From the NCBI GenBank assembly GCA_021234155.1, contig JAJEKV010000003.1, positions 25,958,233-26,022,232 of the forward strand: 64,000 nt of DNA, given 5' to 3'. Shown piece after piece: positions 34,031 to 47,009 of this stretch; within the stretch, counting starts at the first letter, position 1; each line of letters opens with the position of its first letter. A model generated the notes under the pieces. That model did not search any database. It was not told the origin of the DNA and saw only the letters and a list, made by a program, of their open reading frames with translations. The translations under genes and the position numbers were made by a program. Source of the DNA: Isoetes taiwanensis (Eukaryota; Streptophyta; Lycopodiopsida; Isoetales; Isoetaceae).

Positions 34031-37000
34031 GGTGCCCTTAACACCCGTGAGTTGTGGATTATTGGACAAACTACACCCCGAAGTTTCGCTTCTAACTTCA
34101 AGGACGCCGACCGGTAGAGGAAACATCCTACATCCAACACATTACCTTGATGTGAGCCGCATAGCCTATCCTAGATCGCTTTTTACTAAGTCTTTTTCAC
34201 GCTACTAATATCACTAATATTTTTATAAGGGTTTGGAAGTATTGATTCTGTATGATTCCGCTAATGGAATTAATCTCAGACGCTTCTCGGTAGCAAGTCT
34301 TAGTGCTAGTCGATGGTTGATACGGATCATTTCTTGATATAGTGCTAAGGTTTTCACCTTATAATGTTGGTGCCACGCTTAAAATTGTGTTGATGTTAGT
34401 GCCACCGTTAGTGATTTTGTAAATTTTATGCGTTGGACATTACCACTGCTAATGCCGCCCACCTGCTAGTAATTTTATCATCGTTAGCACCAAACTTAAT
34501 CAGAAGCTATGAAGTACCACCTACCACTCATAGATTAGCAAAGCTTTTCATCTCAATGTCCTAGCACCGGGTTAGGGTTTGGTTTGCTAAGGTTATGTGG
34601 TAATGCTAATGGAACTCCTAATAGTTCTAAGTTGCTAGTCTTATCAGCTTGTTTTTCTCTAGTGGCATTAGCATTAGCATTTACTAAGTAGTTTCTATTC
34701 TTATTCCCGTACGTAATTTTCACTGTTTCAAAGCAAGACAACCTGTATGTTCAAAATTAAGCGTAGAGCCTTCGAAATAAAAGCCTTACTTTGTTGCAAG
34801 TTATCCGACCAATACCGGGTTGTTGCGCCTATCATGAGAGACGTCACGCCGAGGGAAGGGGTGAAGAGCATGAGGTGCACGGCAAGTGCATTGTACCAGA
34901 GGCAAGATATGTGACCACACCAAGAAGCCAAGTAGGTACGCAAAGAAGACACAGCCAGCGGCCTAACGCGATTACGTGGAGAAGCATGGTTTGCCCAAAG
35001 CCCCATGGTGAGGGAGGGTCAATGAAGCATGCTTGTCAGAACTCAAAGAAATGTGGTGTGGACAAAATGGAAAAGGGAAATCCAAAAGAAGAAACAAAAA
35101 GGACAAGACCTCAAAATCACTCTTGGGAGTAACATAGACTACATTGAAATTGGTAAGGGATAAAAATGGTAAACCCAAAAAGACCCGAGCATCAATAATT
35201 ACGACTTCACCCAATGTTTTGATGAAAACCTCGATCTAAAGCAAAGGAGTTTAGACACATACTCGTATAAAATGGCGTTAGCCATGTTTAGGACAATCCA
35301 CTGAATCGTGTCGGTCGGGATGAGCCACTATTGTGCTGAAGTGGCTGACTTTGCGAGAATTACTTTTTCAAGGAGCCGAAATTGAAAAGTCCAAGACAAG
35401 CATTGGCATAATGAGCGTATCACCATTCTGGTGCACCCTCATTAAGGAAGGGTCTGGAGACACAAGAAATGATCAAGGAAGAACATTTTTATATATCCAG
35501 CGACGTAAAAACATGATTCTTTGTTTGTGCGATTGCTTTCTCTTACACAATTATTGGATGCAAGAGAAGGAAATCACTTTGAAGAAGCATTATGTCTTCG
35601 ATGGTGTACCACACCAAAGGTAAAAAATCATTTTACTTGATGCTAGGGACCAAATCTTTAACAAGTTTAGACATGATGTGGAACCTTTTGGTGTGCTCCG
35701 CCATGGAAGGGTGCAGAAAGCAAGAATAAATGAGGGCTTGAGAGCAAAGACAATTGAAGGCTGTTGAAGATGACCAATGCACACGAGGTGGTGGAATGGC
35801 TAAAGCAAAGATATCAACAAAGAAGACCACACAACATATAAAAAGAAGATTCAAAACCGGTAAGTAGAACTTTTGGAGGCTGGAAATAGGGACAAGTGGA
35901 CAAAAGAAAAATCGGGAAGCACTGCCCCATTGAAGGATCTTAGAAACCTTCATTGTTTCCATGGGCAGTGTTCAAATCACATGACACATTTACGTCTAAA
36001 CCTCTCTTGCTTTTGCAATATATTGTTTAGATTTGAATTGGGAATCTTGCCCCAATGTATCATATATACTAAGAAGTTTGAAACTGTGGTACCATCGAGA
36101 TATTATTGAAGAAGAAGTACATGATGAAGGGAGAAGAAGCATATATTTGGCAGTCAACACTTATGTAGCATGCAAGTATCTATAGGTGATGTCTTTGGGT
36201 GCTGGTGGGTCTAAACAATCATCAGAATGTGAAATTCCACCTTATCCAATCTCTACAACGCAGAAAAAGGCTTCACCCCAAATGTTCAAGCTTATAATGT
36301 CGCTTAAAAGCATGTGCCGCATTTGAAGGCCAAAAGATGACACTCCATATCAAGGGAGACTTCAGAAACGAGTTTCGGAAAAGGGCATTAAACTATTCAC
36401 TCTCAACTTCAAAAAAGTCATATGATTGACATTTTTGTGGCAAGCACCTTTTAGGTAGATACATATTGTAACTCACCTAGTATAACATTGTAATACATAT
36501 TAGTGTCACAGGCGCATCGGACAATCAAGGCTGATTAGGTTAACATAAGTGTAGGATTAGATTTAGTTAGATGTAGGCCCGATTTGGCGGGTTCACACCA
36601 TATTAGGACCCGGAGTTCTCGTGATGTGTACTCAAGTTTATCTCAAATTTGAGAGCCTCTACTTTGGCCACGCTCTCTATTCTTTTTGTACATATTTCCT
36701 TGTCTTGTTCTTGTTTTTGTGATCATGAGTATGGCGCTTCTTTAGTATCCTGCAGTCAGTAGATCGGCCGCTATTGTGGTGCATGTCAAGAACCCACACT
36801 AACAAGTATGCCGCTATGCCGGGTTCGCCAAGTGATCAATTTCTTGAGCTCCTTTGTCGCTTGGTTGCTATCTTGTTGCCTTTATCCTAATCGCCTCTGA
36901 ATACTTCTTTGTACATTACCTCAACCCTTCAATCTCTTTATTTGGCCCAACCCAAATTGTTGAAATGGTCTAACTGAGTGCCCTTTGTCAATCAATTCCT

Positions 37001-38400
37001 TAGCACTTAGTTTGGTTATGAAATCGCTTTTCAAACTCTTTTTTAAGGTGCGCCAGGCGCAGCTTTACTCCAAATAAGTGGTTTCTGTAGAGTGGCGACA
37101 AAGACTTTCAGAAAAATATCGTGAGTAACCAAATAAGTTTGTTTTTCTTATCTTCTATCTGCTGCAAAAATTATCCAAAAAAATCATGATCCTTCTTGTT
37201 ATTCTCTAATCTGTGTCTTTTGCACACCCAATTCCAAAAAAACAAAAATATTCTACCTGGAGTGTATCACAGAGCATCTCATATGGAGCATATCAATATG
37301 GAGCATCTCAGTTTGTCTCTGCCCATCTTAAGCTTTCCAAGAGGTTTCTTTTTCAGATTATTTCGCTGAGGGCCAGCACTAGGTTAGCCCCCTTTGGCCC
37401 ATCCATTTGAGTTACCTGATTCGAGTTCCCTGCTGCTTATTATGGCTTTCTTCTGCACTCTCTTTCTATTCTTATAAGCCAGTTCCTGCAGATACACGAG
37501 TGTTATACAGTTTTTTGGGCTCATGGATTATCACAAATACCAGCCGAGTTGGGGCATAATCAAGCAAATATAACAAAGAAATTTTACATCTATTGTATCA
37601 TTTGTCCAAGGCCGGTACCTGCAGAGATCAATCAGAAAGCTTCAGGAATACATAGATACGAATTAAAGGTCAAGGCCGATCATTTCTTCAAGCATATACT
37701 GGCTGCAGCAAAATCATCTTCAAGCAAACATCTCTGTGACGACGTCCTTAAAGCATAAGGCTGAAATTCTTATGGCTCTTTCATCTGCAAGCAAGTATAT
37801 CACATCTTTTTGTCCGTCAAAGCTGGGACATTTATTTTTGACAATCTTTGTGGGGCAGAGTTTTGGGCACATCCCCTGTTTCTGCAGCTTCATTGACACC
37901 AAGATCCGGCATCCTTGTTGCTATTCTTAGATGATCCTATCCGGCCCCATCCAGCAAAATCAGGCAACAAATAGCATTCTCGCTCATATTCCAGCACTCT
38001 ATCAGCGCCCCTGCCTCCATTTTGCGGCAATTCCTCTCAGAAACCTCAAAATACTACTAATCTGGGCCCTGCCTTCCATTTTCGAACTTTCTATCAGAAG
38101 ACATCTGGAAATTCTGGCCGCCATCTCCCTGTTGCAGTAAATCCGGCCGCCATACCTGCCCTTATAGCTATGCCCATCTTCTGTTTTCCGAAACCCCAAT
38201 CACTCCATCGATCTCTTGCAGCGGCACCATACTTTCTGCAGCTTCTATCTATAGCATGCCACATTGAAAGGAGGTCTTTGGCTTTATTCGCCACCATCTC
38301 ATCCGCAAATAAGAAGCAGCACCGCCATAGCCGGCTGTCCCTGCTCTGTTCAGCTGGTTGATAACGGGCCATACTCTGTTTTCATAATTATTACTGGTTG
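34031..38400. other. Unassigned, probably decayed mobile sequence
   Basis: Minus-strand open stretches of 80-110 codons (34728-35006, 35633-35962) adjoin the LINE end but show no motif I can name. 36480-36900 has an LTR-like look but no paired copy. No RNA gene seen. Confidence 0.35.
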
Positions 38401-38404
38401 ATAA

Positions 38405-38620
38405 CGGGCCACGCCGAATGTTTGATCCATGCTCACGCTACCACCCACGCTATTAATGTAGCACCCATGCCCACGGCTCATTGCCCACGGCTCACGGCCC
38501 ACGCAGTGCTACTTTCCTCACGCTCACGCCATGTCACGCTCCTCACGCTCATGTCATGCCACGCCACGATCCTTGCGCTCACGCTCATGCCACGGTCGTC
38601 CACTCCTCCCTTGGTCTTTT
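38405..38620. repeat. CACGC/CTCACG low-complexity tract
   Basis: Irregular runs of CCCACGC, GCTCACG and CATGCCACG. Just before it, CTGGTTGATAACGGGCCA occurs twice (about 38352 and 38395). Confidence 0.6.
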
Positions 38621-39028
38621 CATATTGGAACCCACGCCGTGACCTCTCTAAAAACATGCTCCTACTCCTTATGCTTGCTCGCTAAAGTCACATTGCATGC
38701 TTCATTTGGCTTATCATGGGGGACATGATTTGATGCTTAAATTTTGAAGATCCCCTAAATGTTTTTAAGTGGAATTTTGGGCCTTGTTTATTAAAATTGA
38801 CTTAAATGATATAAGGGAATAGTCTCTATGTTTTTTTCTGACCCCAGTCCCTATGATCCACGTTCTGCGTCGATATTTTTTCGGATCTTATCTGTCATCG
38901 ACACATTCACGAAGATCTTTTACGGCGACATAACTCAACCATTACCATCATTTTCGCCCCTAAATTTTTTGGCACCATGTTGTAATTGTCGGACTTGTCT
39001 TATAAAAGTCTGTACATTTTTTTGTGCT

Positions 39029-39658
39029 AAAAACTTTTAGGGGGAGGCAGTGTTAACGACCTAGTGGTTAACATTGTACACATGTTAGGTGTCAGTGGTG
39101 GCAGACTGACACTTGGCGTTGGTAAGAAGAAGGTTGAGTGCCTTATACCATGAGGCACCCCCTATAGTATTGTTGCAGCAGCTGATGGGATCAACACTAT
39201 CTTCAGCAGGGAAGCATAAAGAGGATCCTGCCTCTAGTTTGACAGTTGACCAGTGCGATTGGCTACTCCCTTACTTGCTGCTGGTAATCTCAGGTTTGGT
39301 TTCTTTGCCATATCCGAGGGCCTATTTTTGAAGCAATGATGCAGTTGGGGCATGTGGAAAGACAGGAACTCAGCTCCCATAGTATCTGTATTGGAGAAGA
39401 GGCCGGGTAGTTCTTGTCCAGTAACTGGCCCTAGTTGTGTCATTAGGGTCTAGGAAATTAGTCCTTCTCTCCTGTAGTATCCTATGGAGAAGAAGTTGAG
39501 AGAGGCTAAAGAGTACTAGGCTCAGAGTCTGGACTGCTATCCATGGATTCGAGAAGTGGTAGCAGCTCTGGGCTCAACTATATGTATGAAAACGTTTTAT
39601 CCTTTGAATATAATACAGATCCTTGACTTCAAAAAAAAAAAAAAAAAAAAACTTTTAG
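39029..39658 (+). mobile_element. Poly(A) retroposon with target site duplication
   Basis: The left flank ends AAAAACTTTTAG (39029-39040). The body runs 39041-39630 and ends in about 20 A's, followed by ACTTTTAG (39651-39658) continuing the same word. This is a target duplication of at least 8 and probably 12 bp. The body starts GGGGAGGCAGTG and ends TTGAATATAATACAGATCC...CTTC before the A run, like the 3' end of an LTR-element transcript. No protein. It could be a SINE or a retroposed non-coding transcript mobilised by a LINE. Confidence 0.7.
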
Positions 39659-40071
39659 AATGATCCTTATATGGACACTTAATTATTACAGCCCTATTTT
39701 AATATTGGTTTAATTAACACTAGAGTTTTCTCTGGGACTTGTTTGATCCACCCGCATGGGTCACTCAATCCCTTCTCTATATTAGGGTCTAGTTCTCCAT
39801 GATACTTGTGAGATTTTAAATATGAACACTTGAACTGTATGATTAATCAAAGTTGCACCACCATATTCAATAGCAAAATAAAATTCTTCACAAGTTTAGC
39901 ATAATCACACCTTCAAATCACCCAATTCAATGGTTTCATGATATGATCTCATGACACTCGACATGGAATACCAATTTCAAGGTAACATTAATTTCCCATA
40001 ATATAGACTATAAATACTGCTCCTCTTCCGCCACTGAATCCCCACCTGCCACCCCTACCAACAAATAGGAA

Positions 40072-41319
40072 TTGTGCCTCCGCATGGTCTCCTGGAATTG
40101 TCGGGGCTTCCCATGGCAGAAGGGAGATAGTCTCAACTCAGTTGCCGCAGATATGGATCTCATCTTCCTCATGGAAACATGGGAGCATGCAGGACACAGG
40201 ATACCCGACTTGCCAGGATACCAGCGCTACTCAATCTTCAATGATTACACAGGAAAGCGGGGGCATGGGGGGGTTGCCTGCTACTACCGAACGGACGTGG
40301 CACAATCAATCTCCTTGTTCAAGACAGACAAGCACAACCGGTACCTATGGGTGCATGTACAAAACTGCAGTAGCAGACCCCTCTTTGTGGCAGTCTGCTA
40401 CTTTCCACATGCAGAAAGCAACTTCTATCACACCCACTCGGATGTGGATAGGCTGGACCCCTATGTCGATCTATTTGATGATATACAACAGCATAAGCAG
40501 TTGGGTAGTGTCATACTCCTTGGAGACTTCAATGCGCGCACCGGGGTAGAATAACCCATGAGATTTGATCCCTTGACTGATGATATATTGCAGCTGTGTT
40601 CTGCAGAAGGAGCTTGGCCACGGGCATCAGATGACAATCAGGTCACGCGCTATGGTAGACATTTGCTTTTGCTCTGTGGTATCTTTGACCTGGTAATCTG
40701 CAATGGACTGGCACAGTGGCCGTCCACCTGCAAGAGCACTTGTAGACAGGAAAACCAGGGGGGATCTAGTGTGGTGGACTATGTGCTGGTGCCTGAGCAG
40801 GATATGCATGTCATCAAGCACTTCCAGGTGGGAACAGCTAATAGGGATGAAGAGATCAACTCAGACCACTTACCACTTTACTTGAAGTTGGCTTAGCAGG
40901 TTGTGCGAACCCCTGGTGCAACAACTCCTCACATGCCTCAGCTGCGATTGGATTATGAACATGCAGGGGCTTAGGCCCAGATGCTTATAGATGACCTGGT
41001 AGAAATTTCGCAATATCCTACACTAGAGCAACAGACAGGCCGGCTGACTGATGTGCTTAGGACTGCGGCAGAGAGATGCTTTGGGATAAGCCGCCCGCGA
41101 CGGACCTCCAGGAACAGAACCTTCCCACGTAATCAATGGTTTGATGCAGAGTGCAAGGAACACAAACGCTGGCTCCGCCAAATCACAGACCCTGCATTAC
41201 GCCCACATGCAGTCAGACAGTACCGCGTCTTCCTTAAAGCTAAGAAAGCCAGGTACATTGCAGCGCATCAAAGGGAAATGTTTTACCTCCTGGAACGTCA
41301 CCCCAGGACCTTCTGGTGA
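40072..41319 (+). pseudogene. LINE ORF2: AP endonuclease and linker (copy A)
   Basis: One reading frame with in-frame stops at 40552-40554, 40894-40896, 40972-40974 and 41317-41319. Endonuclease motifs are in order: SWNCRG (Asn), FLMETW (Glu), HVQN..RPLFVAVCY, LLGDFNAR (catalytic GDFN), VVDYVLVP, and SDHLPLYL (terminal SDH). This enzyme nicks target DNA to prime reverse transcription. Between it and RT lies a basic linker. A start at 40072 or the ATG at 40084 is possible. No ORF1/gag precedes it, because the retroposon ending at 39658 is only 400 bp upstream. Confidence 0.88.
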
Positions 41320-42480
41320 AGGGTTCTTAGAAATCCAGTACAACCCACAGGAGACATCACTCCCGAGCAGTGGAGGCAATACTTGCAACAACTATACGAC
41401 CCTCAGGGTGCACATGCAGCATTACCCCTGCAAGAAGGCCCAATGCTGGAAATCACAGATTCGGACGTGGAACACGGCTTACAGCGTCTTGCCAATGGGA
41501 AAGCCCCAGACCTGGATGGTATGCAGGCAGAATTGCTTAAGTGGGCAGGGCCGTCCATAATACCAGTGCTGATTGCCTTGTTCAACAAGGCATTACAGGA
41601 AGGCTTCCCGCTGCAGTGGACCAATAGCAGAGTTGTTCCCATCTATAAGGCAGGTGACCCACACTGCCCAGCCAATTACCGAACAATCATGGTCAGTTCG
41701 GTGTTTGCAAAACTGCTTGCTCGGATTCTCGAGCAGCAGTTGACGGGCTGGACAGAGGCAGCAGAGGTGTGGGCCCTCATCCAGGCAGGATTCAGACCTC
41801 GGCACTCAACCATTGACGACATCTTCACGTTGCGAACTCTGGTTGAAGACAGCAGGAACCGCCATCGGGATCTATATTGTTGCTTCATGGATTTTGCGAA
41901 GGCGTTTGACACTGTGCCTCGAGAAAAACTATGGGCAAGATTGCGACATCTGGGAGTTCCTGTAGATTTGCAGAATGCAGTGTACAGGCTATATGAAAGA
42001 TGCTCGGGTCGGTTGCAGCCGACAAGCCAACCATTTGATAGTAGTATCAGCGTTCGTCAGGGATGCCCTCTCTCCCCAACATTGTTTGAGCTTTACACTG
42101 ATCAATTGGAGAGCTGGCTTGCTGATAATGGGGGCGACGGAGCTCATCTTCTCTACCAGATCATCAGACAGTTAATATATGCTGATGATGTGGACCTCCT
42201 AGCTTACACACCAGCAGACATACAAGGACATCTCGATGCCCTGGACATATTCTGCCAAGCGCCTGATATGCACGTCAACCTGGCCAAGACTAAGGTGGTT
42301 TTCATATCATCTTCACGTCAGCCGAGGATCCCCTCCTTCAGTTACCGAGGGCAGAATGTGGAAGTAGCATCCATATACAAATATTTGGGAGTGGAGTTTC
42401 CTTCTACTATGCACTGGGACACATCCATACGGCTACGAGTGATGGCGGGCTGGAAGGCACTATATGCAATGCAAATTTAA
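41320..42480 (+). pseudogene. LINE ORF2: reverse transcriptase (copy A)
   Basis: It continues the endonuclease frame without a stop for about 386 codons. RT blocks: LQRLANGKAPDLDGMQAELL, VVPIYKAGDP..ANYRTI, QAGFRP.HSTIDDIFTL, CCFMDFAKAFDTVPR (first Asp), VRQGCPLSPTLFELY, LIYADDVDLLA (YADD catalytic pair), and KTKVVFIS. All catalytic residues are intact. The frame ends at 42480, where a small frameshift near 42465-42475 moves the rest of the protein into the next frame. Confidence 0.93.
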
Positions 42481-43411
42481 TAGTCATAGAGCGGCGTTGT
42501 ATGATTGGGCCCATCAGTCATGCCTATTCAAGGTCTTAGTGGAGCCTGTCCTTTTATATGGGGTTGAAGTATGGGGCCCAGTAGTATCACTCGCTACTTG
42601 GAATGACTTGGAGCAGGTGCAGAAAGTCTTCTTGGTACGAGCACTAGGGGTGAAGTCCACAGTCCCATATCAAATTCTACTGCAGGAGACAGGATTCTTG
42701 CCTCTTCAGAGGGCGGCCCTTGATCGCCACATTGTCTATTTTCAGAAGATGGTCAATATGGACGATGCTCGTCTTCTTAAACTAGCTTATATCATGGCAG
42801 TGGGGCCGCAGCGCCTCAAGGCCTGCTGGAGGGAAAAGAGAGCTCAATGGTTGGCTAGATGGAATGTGCAGGAGCACAGGTACATACATGTGCAAACAGA
42901 GGCAGATCGACATATCTTGAGGCAATATCTTGACGCTTGCTTCCTCAGCAAGTTTTGGGATTCCAGTGCCCTTGAACATGTCAAGACAGCACACTACCAG
43001 CGCCACATAAATCCCACATTGGAACGAGGCCCGCAATGCTACCTGCGTACCCACTTGCCCATGAAAAGGCGCAGACTCATTGCCTCCATTTGCACAGGGG
43101 CACATCATCTTTGAATTGAGACGGGCAGATGGATTGGTGAGCCACGCCAGGACAGGCTTTGTCAATGCTGCCAAATGGGAGTCATTGAGGATGAATCTCA
43201 TACCCTTAAAAGTTGCCCAGCATATGATCAAATCCGGACGCGCTATGCTGAGTTGGTCAGGCCTGGCCAGCCGCTACATGTGACATTGAGTACAGCATCC
43301 GTACGGGTGCTAGGATCATACCTTCAGGAGGTTATGGACATTTTTCACATCCATGATATTCGAAATAGAATAAGAATGTCAATGTACTATCATTTTGGCA
43401 GGCTTGCCTAA
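42464..43411 (+). pseudogene. LINE ORF2: C-terminal domain with CCHC-like finger (copy A)
   Basis: Continues ORF2 in the next frame: VEPVLLYGVEVWGP, LQETGFLPLQRAALDRHIVY, then a TGA at 43112-43114 where copy C has Arg, then C-x2-C-x9-H-x4-C (LCQCC...ESHTLKSC) and the stop at 43409-43411. The same region is present in copies B and C. The terminal finger is typical of ORF2 proteins and probably binds the element RNA or target DNA. Confidence 0.9.
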
Positions 43412-43430
43412 CCTGAGGTGCACTATTTTG

Positions 43431-43556
43431 TGCAATTCTAGGGTGTCCACATCGACATCCACGTCAGCAAGCCTGCTAATCACTACTAATTCGTGCAATT
43501 CTAAAATGTTAATGTCGACACCCATGTCAATGCGCCTGCTAATCACTGTTAATTCT
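43431..43556 (+). repeat. 63-bp tandem duplication in LINE 3' UTR
   Basis: TGCAATTCTA starts at 43431 and 43494. Both units share CATCGACATCCA-like and GCCTGCTAATCACT blocks. It lies 20 bp after the ORF2 stop. Confidence 0.75.
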
Positions 43557-43559
43557 ATG

Positions 43560-45080
43560 GTTTTCTCCATGTTTTGCCTGATGCAACTGGGGCAGACTGC
43601 CCTTGAACTGCACAGAAAATTTTTTGAATGTGACAATGAGGCTTGGATGCTATGGTGCCACATCAAGACTCAAAGGGGGTGGCTTCTCCGATCTGGCGTC
43701 TGCCTCAAAACCTCTTCAAAGAATGTCGTGGATGGTAAGAGCAAACCCTCTTTTCCACTTCAAACTTTCTTCACTTTATGTTTTGGAGGTGGAGCTTTCC
43801 TACCCATCGATCTTGCATGGATGCTATGAAGTGTGTTCCTATACTTTTCAAATGTGCAGAGTTTTTACCTGGTTCAAGCGTTATCTAGTATAAGATCAAT
43901 CTACTTTTTCCATTTTTTCTTGATTCTTTTGAGCTACATCTGACATGCTAGATCATGCCGTTCTTGCAGGTTTACCAATAGCCTTCAGATCTATTATCTT
44001 GATACTTGCATTTTCTTTCTAGATGGGTGGTTTCTTCTGGGCAAGAAAGTTAATAAGTTATCTTTTGCTTTCAATTTTCTTCTTTGGTGCAACTGTGTTT
44101 GTCTATTTTATTGATTCTGCATCTTAACCTTTATATGCTTTTTATATTGCAGATGCCAAAGAACGAAAGCTTAGCTTCCTTATGAACAGCATGCTCTATT
44201 GTATAGAGGCATTTGTTTGGGGAGACTATATCTAACATTTTCATGCAGGTTTGGAGGCTGTCAAGCCTGGTCTTATGTCCTTGCAGACTTTGAAGATAGT
44301 GGAGAAGCTCACCGAACTTATATGCTCAATTCTTACTGAATCTCTAGTAAAGCTCTCCAAAATTTATTATCGGGTCTTATAAATTTTTCCTTAGATCTTC
44401 TGGTTTGTTGCATTAAATTTGAATTCTAGTTGTTTTTCTTTCTCATATGTTTATCTTCTTTGATGCATGGCAAACCAATTACATTACCCTTACATTATCA
44501 TAGTTGGGGAGCTTTTGTTTGCCTTTCACAACTATAACAGTAGTTGCAAGTGCTCTAAACCGAAGGCAAACCTTCTACAGCTATGGCTTTGTTTTTTTCC
44601 ATACTAGTTGCATCTGATTGTTGGATTAGCTTTCTCTCATGTAAAACTTAACCAAGATGCATCATTATTGGACTATCATCTGAAAACCTAACATCAATCT
44701 ACGACATTTTCTTCTCATATGTGCTTAAAAGAGTTTATTGTTTCAACTGGCAACACATAATTTGTTTGTCGATTGTTATTTTGCCATACAGGTCATGGCT
44801 ATATGATGGCAATACCACTTCAAGAAAAAATGACCCCATTGTATGTTATTCTTATCTATCTTTTTGCAAAGTGCATTACTTGATTCTCCTTTTCAACACA
44901 ATTGACTTTCCCCTTTGCTTTTACTTTTGGTTCTTTAGAAACATACTCTCATGGCTATGTTTGGTATGAGTTATTGTAAAACACATGGAAATTGTGGATT
45001 CAACTTCTATACGTTCATTCCCATCTATGCAAAATCAGTTGAAAAATTGCATATACCCAAAAAAAAAAAAAAAAAAAAAA
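43560..45080. other. No clear gene; ends in a 22-bp poly(A) run
   Basis: Possible exon-like pieces with AG boundaries (for example TTGCAG near 43968 and 44150, GCAGGTTTGGAGGCTG near 44247) but no protein family recognised. The A run at 45059-45080 may mark the 3' end of a plus-strand retroposed copy. I found no duplicated flank. Confidence 0.35.
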
Positions 45081-45559
45081 CAAATTGGGGGTCATATAGC
45101 ATGGTGTTATGATTAATAATCACTATAAAGCATCGTAATAGGCTATATGCATTAAAATTGTTGTGTCAATAGACCAAGAAAGACAGACATGACCAAATAT
45201 CATACCATTGAACTGCATTTGGAATTTATGAGCTAATTGTTTTTACTGTTATAATAGAATGAGCAGTGTAGAAGCTCGCCCACTTGACATAGAGCGGTGT
45301 AGTTCCAAAAAAATCACGTTCTTGTTCAATGGCTCTAAGAAGATATCATGAAGTATAAAATGAGTTTCTACACACTTCTGTGTTAGCAACATTTGTGACA
45401 ACCTTCTATGTAGTTAACCACATTGATTGCTCGACCATTTCTCAAAACCTTGATATTTTGTTAATTATTATACAATAGCTCCACCCTATGTCTATCTTGC
45501 CAACCAATAAACAACAGCAAGGATGAACAACGAAAACAATGTCCAAGTCCAAAACACAA

Positions 45560-45960
45560 ATATCAATATATGTCATTCTGGGAAGGGACTTGCAAAGGAC
45601 ACAAAACCGGCCATAGATAGATAGGCTTGTCATTCATCACAGCAGCAGTATACAATGTTTGAAGAATAGAGAGGGGTAGCCGACCATAGGAACAATATCG
45701 GGCTCCCCCGGAAACAAAAGAAATGTGCACGGGCAGTATAGAAGGGTAATGGCAACAACTTCTCATTGGGATAAAAAACCCCGCCCTTTCGGGTTTCGAG
45801 GAAAACCCTAATGAGAAATGGTTGCCAGCAACCTTGAATGTGTTGCCTGGAGAACCGAAGGAGATGGGTCGATGGCGAAGCCAAAAAAAGCAGGACCTCA
45901 GAAGATGGCGTAAAACCTGCAAGCAACACAAAGAACTCTAAAAAACACCCGTGAATAGTT
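45560..45960 (-). mobile_element. LINE 3'-tail-like fragment
   Basis: Read on the minus strand, 45770-45815 (TCGAAACCCGAAAGGGCGGGG) resembles the tail of LINE copy C at about 51350-51400 (TCGAAAACCCTTCGGGGCGGGG). Both fold as a small GC hairpin. Long minus-strand frames here have no protein similarity and are probably 3' UTR. Confidence 0.4.
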
Positions 45961-45989
45961 AGAGAAAATCAAACATGTAGCAGAAAAAG

Positions 45990-46530
45990 AGAGCATCACC
46001 CAATAGGGTGGAGAACAGCATCACCCAACGGGTGGAGAACAATTATGTAAAAAGAAATATGCGTCACCCTCGAGGTGGAAATAAACAGCATCATCCGCAG
46101 ATGGAGATAGCATCACCCATAGGGTGGAGAAAAGCGTCACCCAACGGGTGGATAACAATCATGTGAAAAGAAATATGTGTCACCCTCGAGGTGGAAATAA
46201 ACAGCATCACCCGCAAATGGAGAATAATGCGGCATAATGCCGAAAAAAGAAAAACATTATTAAAGAAAACATTATTATGGCAACACCTAAGGTGGACAAC
46301 AACAAAGAGTGCATGAACCAAAAAATAGATGAAAAGTCACCCGTTAAATGTTAGGAACTGTAAACAAACATATATAGAAATAGAAAACAGCACCGAGAGG
46401 TGGAAAAAGAAAAAATAGCATCACCAACAGGTGGAGATCATCGAGCATCACCCAACGGGCGGGAAAAATATAGATAGCATCATCCTTGGGGTGGAAAATA
46501 ATTTAAGCATCACCCAACGGGTGATGCGAT
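45990..46530. repeat. Array of short CACC/GGTG palindromes
   Basis: About fifteen small imperfect palindromes of the form (AT)CACCC-n3-5-GGGTGGAGA. Examples: CACCCAACGGGTGG, CACCCATAGGGTGG, CACCCTCGAGGTGG, CACCTAAGGTGG, CACCAACAGGTGG. They lie 20-70 bp apart. A ~120-bp higher unit (palindrome, AACAATYATGTRAAAAGAAATATG, palindrome, AAATAAACAGCATC) occurs twice, at about 46016-46100 and 46130-46215. Coding potential is absent. Confidence 0.8.
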
Positions 46531-47009
46531 AAATGTTACCCCTTCAATTGACATGCATAAATCAGCCAGCATGCACGAGGCAATTGTGCGAAGGAAGACT
46601 GAATCACGCCTGCAAAATGCAGAGAAAATGGGCAAAGCAAGATGAAGATTTCTCAGATGCCGGACCTGCCCAAATCTCTATGAATTGATTCGATTCTGAT
46701 GAATCCGCCCTGCATTCAACAAAATACTGCAATGAAAGAGACCAGAGCCGCCTTCAAACCATTGGTGTCCCTGTGAGGAAAGCAACTGTCTGCTATCTGC
46801 ACAAAATACGAAAACAATCGAGGAGTTCCATCCGAAAAAAAACAATCTGGACTAGAGATGCATGCAAGAAAAGCGACTCCTTCAAATGACATGCACGAAT
46901 CAGCCCGCATTCATGATGAAATTGTGCGAAGAAAGAATAAATCACGCCTCAGGTTGTGAATCCTCTGCATAGCATGCAAAGCAAAAAAAATTCATTCAAG
47001 AAACCATGA

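Noticed and set aside
39050-39075. tRNA-derived SINE promoter (A box at GACCTAGTGGTTAA)
   Set aside because: No B box at the right distance. The retroposon body otherwise looks like an LTR-transcript end.
40072-43411. Reading the LINE stops as recoded codons
   Set aside because: Copies B and C and the single frameshift show ordinary decay. Simple C-to-T changes explain the stops.
45563-45931. 122-codon minus-strand open frame
   Set aside because: No protein similarity. The region resembles the LINE 3' tail, including a GC hairpin.
45990-46530. CRISPR-like array
   Set aside because: Repeats are short variable palindromes without constant-length unique spacers, and the DNA is eukaryotic.
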